Shown: positions 54,213 to 63,429 of the stretch, piece by piece
How the letters are laid out: every line of letters starts with the position of its first letter
How positions within the stretch are numbered: the stretch's first letter is position 1
From: Bacteroidales bacterium
Lineage (GTDB): Bacteria; Bacteroidota; Bacteroidia; Bacteroidales; Muribaculaceae
DNA length: 64,000 nt
Reading direction: 5' to 3'
Assembly (NCBI GenBank): GCA_910575615.1
Contig: CAJTEX010000005.1
Span: 97,040-161,039, forward strand
Notes under the pieces: model-generated
What the model saw: only the letters and a program-made list of their open reading frames with translations
Told to the model about the DNA's origin: nothing
The model's database searches: none
Made by a program: the position numbers and the translations under genes

Positions 54213-54881
54213 TCACAATACCAGATGCCCGTCGAAGAGATGGATGACACGGTCTGTGTCTCGGGCCTGGGCTTCGTTGTGTGTCACCATGATTATGGTT
54301 TTCCCTTCATTGTTCAGGCCATGGAGAAGCTGCATCACCTCCTCGCTCATCTTAGAGTCGAGGTTGCCGGTAGGTTCGTCGGCAAGGATGATGGATGGGT
54401 TGCCGACGATGGCGCGGGCGATGGCCACACGCTGTGCCTGTCCGCCGGAAAGCTGAGCTGGAAAATGGGTGGTGCGGTGTGAAAGGCCGACCTTCTCGAG
54501 TGCCTCGCGGGCAAGTTTGCGGCGGTCGCCGGCACCCTTGCGGTAAGTGAGCGGCACCATCACGTTGTCTATCACGTTGAGTGTCGGAATCAGGTGGAAA
54601 CTCTGGAAGACGAAGCCGAGGTTCTCGTTGCGGAACCTGGCCATCTCGCGGTCGCGCAGGCCTGAGAGTTCTTTTCCAAAAAGACGTATATCACCAGAGG
54701 TAGCCCGGTCGAGCAGTCCGATGATGTTGAGCAGGGTTGACTTGCCGCATCCCGATGGCCCCATTATCGAGAGGAATTCACCCTTGTTGACTTCGAGGTT
54801 GATTCCTTCGAGCGCCTGGGTCTCGATGGTCTTGGTTGTGTAGACTTTGCTGATGTCTGAGAGTTTGATGACGGTTTCCAT
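54213..54881 (-). CDS. ABC transporter ATPase, MacB/LolD type
   Basis: A 222-residue stand-alone ATPase. Walker A MGPSGCGKSTLL (~38-49), Q loop in VFQSFHLIP (~90), signature LSGGQAQRVAIARAI (~140), Walker B SIILADEPTGNLD (~160), switch His in MVTHNEAQARDTDR (~197). It powers the permeases of the operon. In Bacteroidetes the MacB ATPase and membrane parts are often separate genes, as here. Confidence 0.95.
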   Translation of the reverse strand: METVIKLSDISKVYTTKTIETQALEGINLEVNKGEFLSIMGPSGCGKSTLLNIIGLLDRATSGDIRLFGKELSGLRDREMARFRNENLGFVFQSFHLIPTLNVIDNVMVPLTYRKGAGDRRKLAREALEKVGLSHRTTHFPAQLSGGQAQRVAIARAIVGNPSIILADEPTGNLDSKMSEEVMQLLHGLNNEGKTIIMVTHNEAQARDTDRVIHLFDGHLVL

Positions 54882-54934
54882 ATGCTGAGTTGTTTTTGTT
54901 TTGCGTTTATTGTTGTTGTCAAAAGTTCAGGTTG

Positions 54935-56254
54935 TCACTCCTTGCTGCGTAAGGTGTCGACTATGTCGACGCGGCTGACACTCATCGCCGGAATCAATGT
55001 CCCGACAATCACACAGAGTATTATCAACAGGTAGACTATGGCGGAGACGATGATGAAATGCTGGCCGAAATGTATGATCCAGTTGTCTACCACGTTGAAG
55101 GCCCCATTGTTGACATATCCCTCCTCAAGGCCATTGCGCATAGCGTATTGCCAATAGAGCAGAAATCCGGTCACACAGGCTATCGACGCCAGGATGATGT
55201 TTTCACCGAGCATCATGCCGACGATTGAGCCGCGACCCGCACCGAACGCCCGGCGTATCCCCATCTCGGCGATGCGCTTGCGTGTCTGGAGCCAGAATGT
55301 CCCGACCACACCGAGTACAAGGTTGACGAGGAAGAATCCGGCAAGTATGTAGCGGAGCATCAGCTGGTTGGGTATCCCAAGCGACTTGCTGGTGTCTTCC
55401 AGGAAATCGTCGTAGGTCTCTATCGTGCGGAGGTAGAAATTGCCGGTAACCAGTTCTTTGCTCCCCCAGGCATACAGCTCTTCACACTTCTCCTCAATCC
55501 GGTCTGAATCAGCCAATCGGATGACAGCCTTGAATGTGCGTTGGGGTTCATCGTCGAAAATGTGGTCGCCGCAATAGAAAATCGCGCAGTATGAACGGTA
55601 AGGGAGCTGGTGGCGTATACCCTCCACAACACCTGCCACTGTCGTGAACCGCTCCTCGCCATCTCTCGACGAACGCACGAATTTCTTACCGACAGCGTTC
55701 TCGCCGGGCCAGTAAAGTTCGCCCAACTCACGGGTGATGATCACCTTGTCAGGCGCTGAGGCGTCGGTTTCAGAAAGTTCCTCGACCGACGGGGAGCCTT
55801 CTGAAGACTTTATCCCGAGGGTCTGGAAATAGTCGGTGCCACGATGGTAATAGAACACGCTGACCATCCCGACCACCGTATCCACCGCCTCATTGCCACA
55901 TCTGGGGGAGTCCAATGTGTTTGCCGTGTTGCCCGGCAGGCCGAACCCCTTGTCAATGGTCACCGACTCCACCCCGGGATAGTTGCGGAGCTTCATCAAC
56001 ACGGTCTCGACATCGGCTGAGTTGACGTCGAGCGAGTCGCGCGCGGGGTCGAATCCGGGCGCGTCAGGGTCGAGATGGGCAATCTCGGCTATTACCAGCC
56101 TGTCGTTGTCGTATCCTGTAGGCAGCGAGGCGTCTGAGATGGCAACAGCCACCGGATCGGCGATTATCCAGGTCAGGACAGAGATTATGACCAGTTCGAC
56201 GAATATCCAGACAATGGAACGTCTGTTGTTCCAGAGATTTTTTATTTTTGACAT
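54935..56254 (-). CDS. MacB/FtsX-type ABC permease 2
   Basis: 439 residues. One N-terminal membrane span (SIVWIFVELVIISVLTWII), a large periplasmic domain (~45-300), and three C-terminal spans (MLRYILAGFFLVNLVLGVVGTFWL, GENIILASIACVTGFLLYW, IIVSAIVYLLIILCVIVGTLI). FtsX motif RIAEMGIRRAFGAGRGSIVGMML. It probably pairs with the permease at 56279 as a heterodimer around the ATPase. Confidence 0.92.
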   Translation of the reverse strand: MSKIKNLWNNRRSIVWIFVELVIISVLTWIIADPVAVAISDASLPTGYDNDRLVIAEIAHLDPDAPGFDPARDSLDVNSADVETVLMKLRNYPGVESVTIDKGFGLPGNTANTLDSPRCGNEAVDTVVGMVSVFYYHRGTDYFQTLGIKSSEGSPSVEELSETDASAPDKVIITRELGELYWPGENAVGKKFVRSSRDGEERFTTVAGVVEGIRHQLPYRSYCAIFYCGDHIFDDEPQRTFKAVIRLADSDRIEEKCEELYAWGSKELVTGNFYLRTIETYDDFLEDTSKSLGIPNQLMLRYILAGFFLVNLVLGVVGTFWLQTRKRIAEMGIRRAFGAGRGSIVGMMLGENIILASIACVTGFLLYWQYAMRNGLEEGYVNNGAFNVVDNWIIHFGQHFIIVSAIVYLLIILCVIVGTLIPAMSVSRVDIVDTLRSKE

Positions 56255-56278
56255 TGCTTGTGGAATGGTTGTGGTTGA

Positions 56279-57562
56279 TTATTTTAGACAGTCTGTTATC
56301 TGCTTGCGGATTGACACCCAGGCCGGGACAAGGGCCGAAAGGAGGTTGAGGATGACACAGAGCATGAATGCCATGGCAAACACCGCCGGGGCGAAGAGTA
56401 TGCCGGAGGTCAGCGCAGAGGATGTAGCCGTCGCGTCGACATCTTCATTGAGCAGCGTCAGCAAGGAGCCGGATGTCGCCCATAGGCTGAGCCACACTAT
56501 CAAAAGGCCCACAATGCCGCCGACAACGGTAAGCATCAGGTTCTCCCACAGCACCTGTCCGAGGAGCTTCGGCCTGGTGGCTCCGAACGAGCGTCTGACT
56601 CCAAGCTCCGACGAACGCATGTCCATACGGCTCGATATCAGTCCGCTGAGGTTGAGCGCGGGGACGAGCAGCAAGACAAGCAACACCAGCAGGTTCTGGC
56701 GCGCCACGGCTTTCCAGCTTACCCCGTCATCATCCCTTTCGGGGCTTATTGCCCAGGAAAGATGAGACTTCGGGAAGTCGAAGAAATCGACCACACAACG
56801 GGTCTGGGAACTGTTGAATTTCCGGGCAATCTCGTCGATTTCCTCACGCAACGCGTCGCCGTCGGTAGCGGTCATCGTCACGACCATATTGCCGACAAAG
56901 ACGTCGCGGTCGAGGGAGTACCTGTAATCAGTTGTGTACGGGACTATGACATCGGCATATGAGTGAGACATCAGCGAGCTGCCTGACTCTACCACACCGG
57001 TCACAAGAAAATCCTTGTGGTTGATTTTTATTGTCTTGCCCACGACTCCGGTCTCAGAGCCGAACAGCCGGCGCGCCGTGATGTCGTTGACCACGGCAAC
57101 AAGCCGTCCGGTCTGCAGGTCCTCCTCGGTGAAAGCTTTACCCTCGATGAAGCGGTAAGGGTAAATGTCAAAGAAGGCCGGGTCGGTCTTGCGGGTGCAG
57201 ACCTTTATATCCTGAAGCGTCTCGGGATGCTGGGCATACTCGCGCTGCTCCCACTCGTCGAAAGTGGCTGAGACATGTGAGGCGTTATGCAGCTTGTAGA
57301 GGTGGTCTCTGACCAGGTCGTAACCCAGGCGGCTCTGCATCATGCGCCCCTCCTCGGGGATGGAATTCTCCACGCTGCGGAAATAATATGTCTCCATCCG
57401 GTTTGTCTCGGGATATATCGGCGCTATCTTTACGTAATATATAACCGCGAAAAGTGTGGTCGTGGCGATGGCCAGGGCCGTCCCGCTTATGTATATCGCG
57501 GAAAACAGCTTATTGGCGAGCATCATCCGCCACGCTTGTCTGAAATAGGTCGTTACTGACAT
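56279..57562 (-). CDS. MacB/FtsX-type ABC permease 1
   Basis: 427 residues starting MSVTTYFRQAWRMMLANKLF. One N-terminal span (LFSAIYISGTALAIATTTLFAVIYY), a periplasmic domain (~50-270) and three C-terminal spans. The FtsX block is DMRSSELGVRRSFGATRPKLL. It follows the HlyD-type gene by 42 nt. Together with permease 2 it forms the membrane part of a tripartite export pump; the exported compound is unknown. Confidence 0.92.
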   Translation of the reverse strand: MSVTTYFRQAWRMMLANKLFSAIYISGTALAIATTTLFAVIYYVKIAPIYPETNRMETYYFRSVENSIPEEGRMMQSRLGYDLVRDHLYKLHNASHVSATFDEWEQREYAQHPETLQDIKVCTRKTDPAFFDIYPYRFIEGKAFTEEDLQTGRLVAVVNDITARRLFGSETGVVGKTIKINHKDFLVTGVVESGSSLMSHSYADVIVPYTTDYRYSLDRDVFVGNMVVTMTATDGDALREEIDEIARKFNSSQTRCVVDFFDFPKSHLSWAISPERDDDGVSWKAVARQNLLVLLVLLLVPALNLSGLISSRMDMRSSELGVRRSFGATRPKLLGQVLWENLMLTVVGGIVGLLIVWLSLWATSGSLLTLLNEDVDATATSSALTSGILFAPAVFAMAFMLCVILNLLSALVPAWVSIRKQITDCLK

Positions 57563-57604
57563 CTTGTATGATTGGTTTGTATTGATTGGGTTGTCGTTGG
57601 GTTA

Positions 57605-58858
57605 TCATTTGCGCAGGTTGACACGCTTGGCGTTGCCGAAACCTGCGGTCGAGGAGGCCACCACCTCGTCGCCTGGCTGTATGCCGCTGACCACCTCTAT
57701 GTAATCATATCCGGCACTGCCAAGCCTGACGGTGCGGCGTTCGAGATGAGACGCTCCCCGGGGCCTTACATATAATGTGTAGTTGTTGGGCCCGGTGTAA
57801 AACGACAGGTTGGGAATCCTGACCACATCCTCTTTCATCCCGTTGGAAATCTTTATGTCGGTCTTCACTCCCGGGCGAAGTTCTTTGAGGCTGTCGTTGT
57901 CGAGGGTCACTTTTACATCCACCATGCCGTTGACGGCTGTGGGGGCAACTGAGCTTACAAACCCTTCGGTATGGTTGCGGCCGAATGTGACATGCGCCCG
58001 GCTGCCGGCCCTCACCTCCTGGGCACTGCTCTCGGTGATTGTCGCGTCAATCCGGTAATGCCCAAGGTCGGCTATGACCGCCACCTGCTGGCCCTGGCTG
58101 ACGGTGGTACCGAGGCGGTCTGAGATGGAGGTCACTGTGGCCCGTCGCGGCGAACGAATTTCCGCGTCGGCCAGTATACGGCTCGTCTGAGCGAGGTTGT
58201 TTTCCTTGATTGATATTTCCAGGAGCTTCGCCTCATCCTCGGCACGCAGCATGCGCTCCTCGTTGACGAGCTGGGCACGCAGCTGCTCAAGTTCAAGACG
58301 CTGGGTGCGCAGGGCAAATTCCGCCTCACGCACGCGGTCGGTGGTGCCACTGCCTATGCTGTCGAGATAACGCTCGTTGGAAAGCTCCACCTCCTGGCGG
58401 CGCAGTTTCATGTCGGCCACCTTTATTTGCATCCTGAGGTCGGAAAGGCGTGTGCGGTGCGAAGCCTGCAGCCGTTGATGGTCGAGCCGCATCATGGCGA
58501 GTTCATCGCGCTCGGCGGCCTCGCGTGTGGAAGCTTCCCCAAGGTCAAGTTTCAGCAAGGGGGTCCCGGCCTCGACGATGTCTCCGCTGTGATGATAAAC
58601 CTCAAGGATGCGCGAGTTGACAGGCGACACAATCACCTCCTCGAAGGCGGCCACTATAGTGCCGTTGCCATTGACAGCCGCGTCAATGTCTCCCCTGTCT
58701 GCGGATGAGAGTCGTATGTCGGCGAGCCTGACACTCTCCTCGCTGAGGGAGCCAATGAATATCACGCTCCCGGCCGCCAGCGCGGCAATCACTCCCCCAA
58801 GGAGGAATCGCCTGCGCCGGCGCTGCTTCAGCATCTGTTTTGGAATCTCTCTGTCCAT
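57605..58858 (-). CDS. Membrane-fusion protein (HlyD/MacA type)
   Basis: 417 residues. One N-terminal anchor (RRRFLLGGVIAALAAGSVIFIGSL), then a split lipoyl/barrel-sandwich domain around long paired helices (~115-230, LDLGEASTREAAERDELAMM to AEIRSPRRATVTS) and a C-terminal beta domain. It links the inner-membrane permeases to the TolC-like channel in the periplasm. First gene of the operon, about 55 nt after the sigma-54-like promoter. Confidence 0.94.
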   Translation of the reverse strand: MDREIPKQMLKQRRRRRFLLGGVIAALAAGSVIFIGSLSEESVRLADIRLSSADRGDIDAAVNGNGTIVAAFEEVIVSPVNSRILEVYHHSGDIVEAGTPLLKLDLGEASTREAAERDELAMMRLDHQRLQASHRTRLSDLRMQIKVADMKLRRQEVELSNERYLDSIGSGTTDRVREAEFALRTQRLELEQLRAQLVNEERMLRAEDEAKLLEISIKENNLAQTSRILADAEIRSPRRATVTSISDRLGTTVSQGQQVAVIADLGHYRIDATITESSAQEVRAGSRAHVTFGRNHTEGFVSSVAPTAVNGMVDVKVTLDNDSLKELRPGVKTDIKISNGMKEDVVRIPNLSFYTGPNNYTLYVRPRGASHLERRTVRLGSAGYDYIEVVSGIQPGDEVVASSTAGFGNAKRVNLRK

Positions 58859-58913
58859 TTATGAATCTTTAGTGTATTTCAAATTATTTGTATTTCAGTC
58901 GCCTCTATTATGC

Positions 58914-58928
58914 TCAAAGACCGTGCCA
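58914..58928 (-). promoter_or_regulatory. Sigma-54-type promoter of the efflux operon
   Basis: Minus strand: TGGCACG (-24, 58922-58928), 4 nt, TTGAG (-12), against the consensus TGGCACG-N4-TTGCW. Spacing is exact; the only departure is A for C in the -12 GC. The start point would be near 58902, about 44 nt before the first gene, and the operon encodes an NtrC-type activator. Confidence 0.75.
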
Positions 58929-58974
58929 AAATATATAATCCACTAATTTACAGAATTTTATCTATTATACTTCC

Positions 58975-59033
58975 TGTCCGAAAACGGACAATCGAGCCGT
59001 TTTCCGTACAATTACACTGTCCGCTGTTGTCCG
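58975..59033. promoter_or_regulatory. Cluster of TGTCCG half-sites upstream of the sigma-54 promoter
   Basis: A perfect palindrome TGTCCG-AAAA-CGGACA (58975-58990) and two further TGTCCG half-sites about 10 bp apart (59018 and 59028). The position, roughly 50-105 bp upstream of the -24 box, suits activator-binding sites for the operon's own regulator. They also lie just before the rplM promoter. Confidence 0.6.
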
Positions 59034-59046
59034 CGCCCGACAAAAA

Positions 59047-59078
59047 TTTGCATATTCCGTTGATAATTCGTAACTTTG
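59047..59078 (+). promoter_or_regulatory. rplM operon promoter
   Basis: TTTG (59047-59050), 20-nt spacer, TAACTTTG (59071-59078), a complete consensus match. The leader of ~105 nt contains a GGCCATAG...CTTTGGCC stem region (59109-59137) that could carry ribosomal-protein autoregulation. Confidence 0.85.
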
Positions 59079-59188
59079 CAGTCCGATTGCTATCCAAATC
59101 TCGTTTTGGCCATAGTTGCAGCCCTCCTTTGGCCGGGAAGACTGCGGCGAAAGGTCACGTTAATTATTTATTAATCAATCTTTAAGAA

Positions 59189-59668
59189 GTGGATACTTTA
59201 AGTTACAAGACCCTTACCCCCAATGCCGAGAGCATCCAGAAGGAATGGATCATCGTCGACGCTACCGACCAGGTCCTCGGACGACTCTGCTCTAAGGTGG
59301 CCAAGATCCTCCGCGGCAAAAACAAGCCCAGCTACTCCCCCAACGTGGCTTGCGGCGACAATGTGATCATCATCAACGCCGACAAAGTCGTTCTGACCGG
59401 CAACAAGATGACAGAGAAGATTTACTACCACTACACCGGTTACCCCGGCGGACAGCGCATGGAGACCCCTGAAGTGCTGATGAAGAAATCCTTCAACAAG
59501 CACCTCAAGCCGGGCATGCACCCCCTCTACCTCCGCGTTGTCAAGGGTATGCTCCCCAAAAACCGTCTCGGACGTCAGCTTCTCAAGAACCTCCACGTCT
59601 ACAACGGTCCCAACCATCCCCACGAGGCCCAGAACCCCAAGGTGATTGACATCAACACTATCAAGTAA
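59189..59668 (+). CDS. rplM: Ribosomal protein L13
   Basis: 159 residues of the large ribosomal subunit. The body matches L13 (WIIVDATDQVLGRLCSKVAKILRGK, GDNVIIINADKV, HPLYLRVVKGMLPKNRLG, MLPKN... then NHPHEAQNP). The start codon appears to be GTG; the Bacteroidales N-terminal extension MDTLSYKTLTPNAES is present. First gene of a transcript that continues to rpsI. Confidence 0.97.
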   Translation: MDTLSYKTLTPNAESIQKEWIIVDATDQVLGRLCSKVAKILRGKNKPSYSPNVACGDNVIIINADKVVLTGNKMTEKIYYHYTGYPGGQRMETPEVLMKKSFNKHLKPGMHPLYLRVVKGMLPKNRLGRQLLKNLHVYNGPNHPHEAQNPKVIDINTIK

Positions 59669-59701
59669 CATTTGCCAACCTAAACAGAACCCGAAACCTC
59701 T

Positions 59702-60100
59702 ATGGAATCAGTTAATGCAGTAGGCCGCCGTAAAGCCGCCATCGCCCGCGTTATTGTCAAGGAAGGCAACGGCGCAATCACCATCAATTGCAACCACGAC
59801 CGTCGTCCCCTCGACAAGTACTTCCCCTCCTCCATCCTCCAGTACATCGTGCTTCAGCCCCTGAAGACACTCGACTGCGTCGAGAAGTATGACATCGCCG
59901 TCAACATCGACGGCGGCGGTTACAAAGGACAGGCCGAGGCCCTCCGTCTCGCCATCGCCCGCGCTCTCGTGAAAATCAACCCCGAGGACAAGCCCGCCCT
60001 CCGCGCCGAAGGCTTCATGACCCGCGACCCGCGCGTCGTTGAACGTAAGAAGCCCGGTCAGCCCAAGGCCCGCAAGCGCTTCCAGTTCTCCAAGCGTTAA
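59702..60100 (+). CDS. rpsI: Ribosomal protein S9
   Basis: A 132-residue small-subunit protein. NAVGRRKAAIARVIVKEGNGA at the start, and the C-terminal KKPGQPKARKRFQFSKR, whose last residues reach the P-site tRNA. It follows rplM by 33 nt, the usual rplM-rpsI pair. Confidence 0.98.
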   Translation: MESVNAVGRRKAAIARVIVKEGNGAITINCNHDRRPLDKYFPSSILQYIVLQPLKTLDCVEKYDIAVNIDGGGYKGQAEALRLAIARALVKINPEDKPALRAEGFMTRDPRVVERKKPGQPKARKRFQFSKR

Positions 60101-60223
60101 TATCATCTTCATCTTTCTCTCCTCCTCCCCCTCCAAGTTTAGCATCTAAATCCCGCGGATGGACCCGACGTTCCCTACCCCGGGGTTGTAATCCAAAAGA
60201 ACGTAAACACTACTTTACAAAAA

Positions 60224-61060
60224 ATGGCTACACCCACTTTTGACCAGCTCCTTGAAGCAGGTTGCCACTTCGGCCACCTCAAACGCAAATGGAACCCCGC
60301 GATGGCTCCCTACATCTTCATGGAGCGCAATGGTATCCACATTCTTGACCTCTACAAGACCGCTGCCAAGCTCGACGAGGCTGCCGCGGCTCTCAAATCG
60401 ATAGCAAAACAGGGCAAGAAGGTACTCTTCGTTGCCACCAAGAAACAGGCCAAACAAGTAACCGCTGACAAAGCCCAGAGCATCGGTATGCCCTATGTGA
60501 TCGAGCGCTGGCCCGGCGGTATGCTCACCAACTTCCCCACCATCCGCAAGGCCGTCAAGAAAATGGCCAACATCGACAAGATGACCAAGGATGGCACATT
60601 CGACAACCTCTCAAAGCGCGAGAAGCTCCAGATTTCCCGTCAGCGCGCCAAGCTGGAGAAGACCCTCGGCTCCATCGCCGACCTCAACCGTCTTCCCTCG
60701 GCCCTCTTCGTTGTTGACGTGCTCAAGGAGCGCATCGCCGTGGCTGAGGCAAACCGTCTCGGTATCCCCGTGTTCGCCATGGTCGACACCAATTCAAACC
60801 CCAACGACGTTGACTTCGTGATTCCCGCCAACGACGACGCTTCCAAGTCAATCGAGCTGATCCTCGACACCGTATGCGCCGCCATGGCCGAAGGTCTCGA
60901 AGAGCGCAAGGCTGAGAAGGTTGACACCCAGGCCGCCGGCGAGGGCGAGGCTCCCCGTCGCGAGCGCCGCCGCGCCGTTCGTCGCAACGAAGGCGAGGGC
61001 GAGGCTCCCGTGGCTGAGGCTGAGACCGCAGAGGCTCCCGCCGAAGAGGCTGCCGAATAA
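60224..61060 (+). CDS. rpsB: Ribosomal protein S2, with C-terminal extension
   Basis: A 278-residue small-subunit protein. The core (~1-225) is standard: LLEAGCHFGHLKRKWNPAMAPYIF, ATKKQAKQ and NRLPSALFVVDVLKE. The last ~50 residues form a Glu/Ala/Arg-rich tail (GEGEAPRRERRRAVRRNEGEGEAP) not found in E. coli S2; such tails occur in Bacteroidetes. The 123-nt gap before it contains a CCCGCGG / CCCCGGGG-rich stretch but no clear promoter. Confidence 0.97.
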   Translation: MATPTFDQLLEAGCHFGHLKRKWNPAMAPYIFMERNGIHILDLYKTAAKLDEAAAALKSIAKQGKKVLFVATKKQAKQVTADKAQSIGMPYVIERWPGGMLTNFPTIRKAVKKMANIDKMTKDGTFDNLSKREKLQISRQRAKLEKTLGSIADLNRLPSALFVVDVLKERIAVAEANRLGIPVFAMVDTNSNPNDVDFVIPANDDASKSIELILDTVCAAMAEGLEERKAEKVDTQAAGEGEAPRRERRRAVRRNEGEGEAPVAEAETAEAPAEEAAE

Positions 61061-61086
61061 CAAGCAGAAAATCCCCCATCAGTAAG

Positions 61087-61117
61087 ACTCAACGGGGGCA
61101 TTGCGCCTCCGTTGAGT
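61087..61117 (+). terminator. Hairpin between rpsB and tsf
   Basis: ACTCAACGG and CCGTTGAGT form a perfect 9-bp stem around 13 nt. It lies 27 nt after the rpsB stop with no strong T-run, so it may act as a partial attenuator between rpsB and tsf. Confidence 0.6.
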
Positions 61118-61164
61118 TCTACATTGAAAAACTATTCATTAACAAGCTAAAAACACTCCAAGAT

Positions 61165-62157
61165 ATGGCAGTAACAATGGCAGAAATCACCAAGCTGCGC
61201 CACCTCACATCGGCCGGCCTGATGGACTGCAAGAAAGCTCTCGCCGAGACCGACGGCGACATCGAAGCCGCTGTTGAGATCCTCCGCAAGAAAGGCCAGG
61301 CAGTAGCCGCCAAGCGCGAAGACCGCGTGGCTGCTGAAGGCTGCGTCCTCGCCAAGAGCGAAGGCAACTTCGCCGCAATCGTCGCCCTCCAGTGCGAGAC
61401 CGACTTCGTGGCAAAGAACGCCGGATTCGTGGAACTCACCCAGAAGCTCCTCGACCTCGCTGTTGCAAACAAGTGCAAGAGCCTCGACGAGCTCAAGGCT
61501 GTCACCGTTGACGGCCGCACCGTTGCCGACCTCGTCGTAGAGGAAGGCGGCAAGACCGGCGAGAAGACCGAACTCGGTGCTTACGAATTCATCGAAGCTC
61601 CCTCCACCACCTCTTACAACCACCTCGGCAACAAGCTCGCCACCATCGTGGGCTTCAACCTCGAGGGCGTTGACTTCCAGGTAGGCCGCGACGTGGCCAT
61701 GCAGGTAGCCTCTATGAACCCCGTGGCTGTTGACCGCCAGAGCGTGCCCCAGGCAACCGTCGAGGCTGAGTACAACGTGGCTGTGGAGAAGACCAAGGAG
61801 GAGCAGGTGAAGAAGGCTGTTGAAGCCGCTCTCAAGAAAAACGGCATCAACCCCAACCTCGTTGACTCCGAAGACCACATCAACTCAAACATCGCCAAGG
61901 GATGGCTCACCGAAGAGGAAGCCGCCAAAGCCCGCATCATCGCCAAAGAGACCGCTGAGGCAAAGGCAGCCAACCTTCCCGAGCAGATGATCAAGAACAT
62001 CGCCGAAGGCCGTGTCAACAAGTTCTACAAGGAAAGCTGCCTCATGGAGCAGGAGTTCATCAAAGATGGCTCCCTGACCATCGGCAAATACCTCGAGCAG
62101 GCTCAGAACGGCCTCCTCGTTGCTTCCTTCAAGCGCGTCAACCTCAACGAGGACTAA
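61165..62157 (+). CDS. tsf: Elongation factor Ts
   Basis: Exchanges GDP for GTP on EF-Tu. 330 residues, longer than E. coli (283) but normal for Bacteroidetes. An N-terminal UBA-like domain (ITKLRHLTSAGLMDCKKALAETDGD) and the EF-Tu contact motif CETDFVAKN (~75-83) are visible. It follows rpsB as in most bacteria. The ATG at 61165 (MAVTMAEITK) is used; an internal Met 4 codons later is also possible. Confidence 0.97.
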   Translation: MAVTMAEITKLRHLTSAGLMDCKKALAETDGDIEAAVEILRKKGQAVAAKREDRVAAEGCVLAKSEGNFAAIVALQCETDFVAKNAGFVELTQKLLDLAVANKCKSLDELKAVTVDGRTVADLVVEEGGKTGEKTELGAYEFIEAPSTTSYNHLGNKLATIVGFNLEGVDFQVGRDVAMQVASMNPVAVDRQSVPQATVEAEYNVAVEKTKEEQVKKAVEAALKKNGINPNLVDSEDHINSNIAKGWLTEEEAAKARIIAKETAEAKAANLPEQMIKNIAEGRVNKFYKESCLMEQEFIKDGSLTIGKYLEQAQNGLLVASFKRVNLNED

Positions 62158-62178
62158 TCCCCTCACTCACATTCATAA

Positions 62179-62220
62179 CAAAGAGACCGCCTCCTACTTA
62201 TTGGAGAGGCAGTCTCTTTG
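62179..62220 (+). terminator. tsf terminator
   Basis: CAAAGAGAC pairs with GTCTCTTTG, and GCCTC with GAGaGGC inside. It starts about 20 nt after the tsf stop, followed by TCTTATT. Confidence 0.8.
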
Positions 62221-62249
62221 TCTTATTACGACTATTTTCCCTCACAAGA

Positions 62250-63230
62250 ATGACAGATTCTTCCTCCTCCAAAAGAATAGATTGGATTGATTACGCAAGA
62301 GCAATATCAATCATCTTGATTATCATCGCACATACGCATTATCTGTCTATCAGCACCGATTTCGGAGGAATTCCCTCCCAGCAAACCCATATACTGTTTT
62401 CTACAATCGGCACATCCCCATATTTCCATTATGCCAATAAAATCTTCTATGAAATCCTATCCACATTCCGCTTACCTTTACTGTTTATGCTAAGCGGAAT
62501 AGTATACTCACTCTCTCGAAAAAAACGAACCATTGCGGAACTGACACGTAATAAGTTCAGACGTCTGATAATCCCATTTATATTCACCACATTATTTCTT
62601 TCCGTCCCTGTAAAATATCTCTGCGGTTACTTCGACGAAAGCACAGACCTTATACGTGACATCGTATGCGGACACATATTACTAATGGACAATTCACATT
62701 TATGGTTCCTTGTCACATTATTTGTGATATTCATAACATAATCATAGCATTGATCGTATACTTAAATCCATTGCAATAAATGCATCCGCCAGTCAATCCA
62801 TAATAATATTAATCGGAGCATTTATGTTTTTCCTCTCTGGTAGAATGCCTGAAATATTAGCGACAAGACTATTGTTTCATTATTTCATATTCTTTTCGAT
62901 AGGAGCTTCCCCGATTACATTTTCCTTAATAGGAAAATGTAACCCTCCGAAGAATCATCCCTGGTTAACAGTGGGCGGCTACTGGATAATATTTACGACA
63001 CTTGTCATCAGTTACAGGCGTTTTGTCTCACACCTTGGGATAGACTCACACACCAACACGATATTAATACTAGAGCGGGTATTCTGCATCATTTGGGGAC
63101 TTGCCGGAGCATACGGCAGTATCCTTCTGGCAAAAGCCATCTTCTCAAACAAGAAACTATCTAAAAATCGTGCAATTAGAATAGATCGGCCAACGCTTGA
63201 CCGATGTGCATTACATCCAGAAGGATGTAA
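62250..63230 (+). pseudogene. Acyltransferase-3 family membrane protein, frameshifted and 3'-truncated
   Basis: The first frame (62250-62741) reads MTDSSSSKRIDWIDYARAIS, the classic N-terminus with the Asp-Tyr-x-Arg motif and catalytic-type His in IIIAHTHYLS, then several membrane spans. It stops after LFVIFIT. The homologous part continues in another frame as MFFLSGRMPEILATRLLFHYF to SNKKLSKN (62824-~63170), so at least one frameshift lies near 62740. The last ~20 codons look unrelated. The family would O-acylate surface sugars. AT-rich compared with neighbours. Confidence 0.75.
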
Positions 63231-63234
63231 ATGA

Positions 63235-63429
63235 AAAGCGCGCGCTGCTTACAACAAACATTTAGATTTTGAGCGACGCAGATGCTTACGGCGCCTACGT
63301 CACCATCAGTTCGGCTGGCAAGCAACTTGCGAAAAAGAAGCTGGCCCTGACCAAGGGACAAAACAATGTCGCGGCTGACTTCTCGGTATAGAAACCACGC
63401 CTGCGGTGGTCAAACGGGCTGGGCGAAAT
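63235..63429 (+). other. Possible fragment of an exported-protein gene
   Basis: No intact gene. From about 63270 to a TAG at 63389-63391 one frame reads DADAYGAYVTISSAGKQLAKKKLALTKGQNNV, which has the rhythm of a type IX C-terminal sorting domain tail. It is only ~40 codons with no start, so at best a remnant. Confidence 0.25.
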
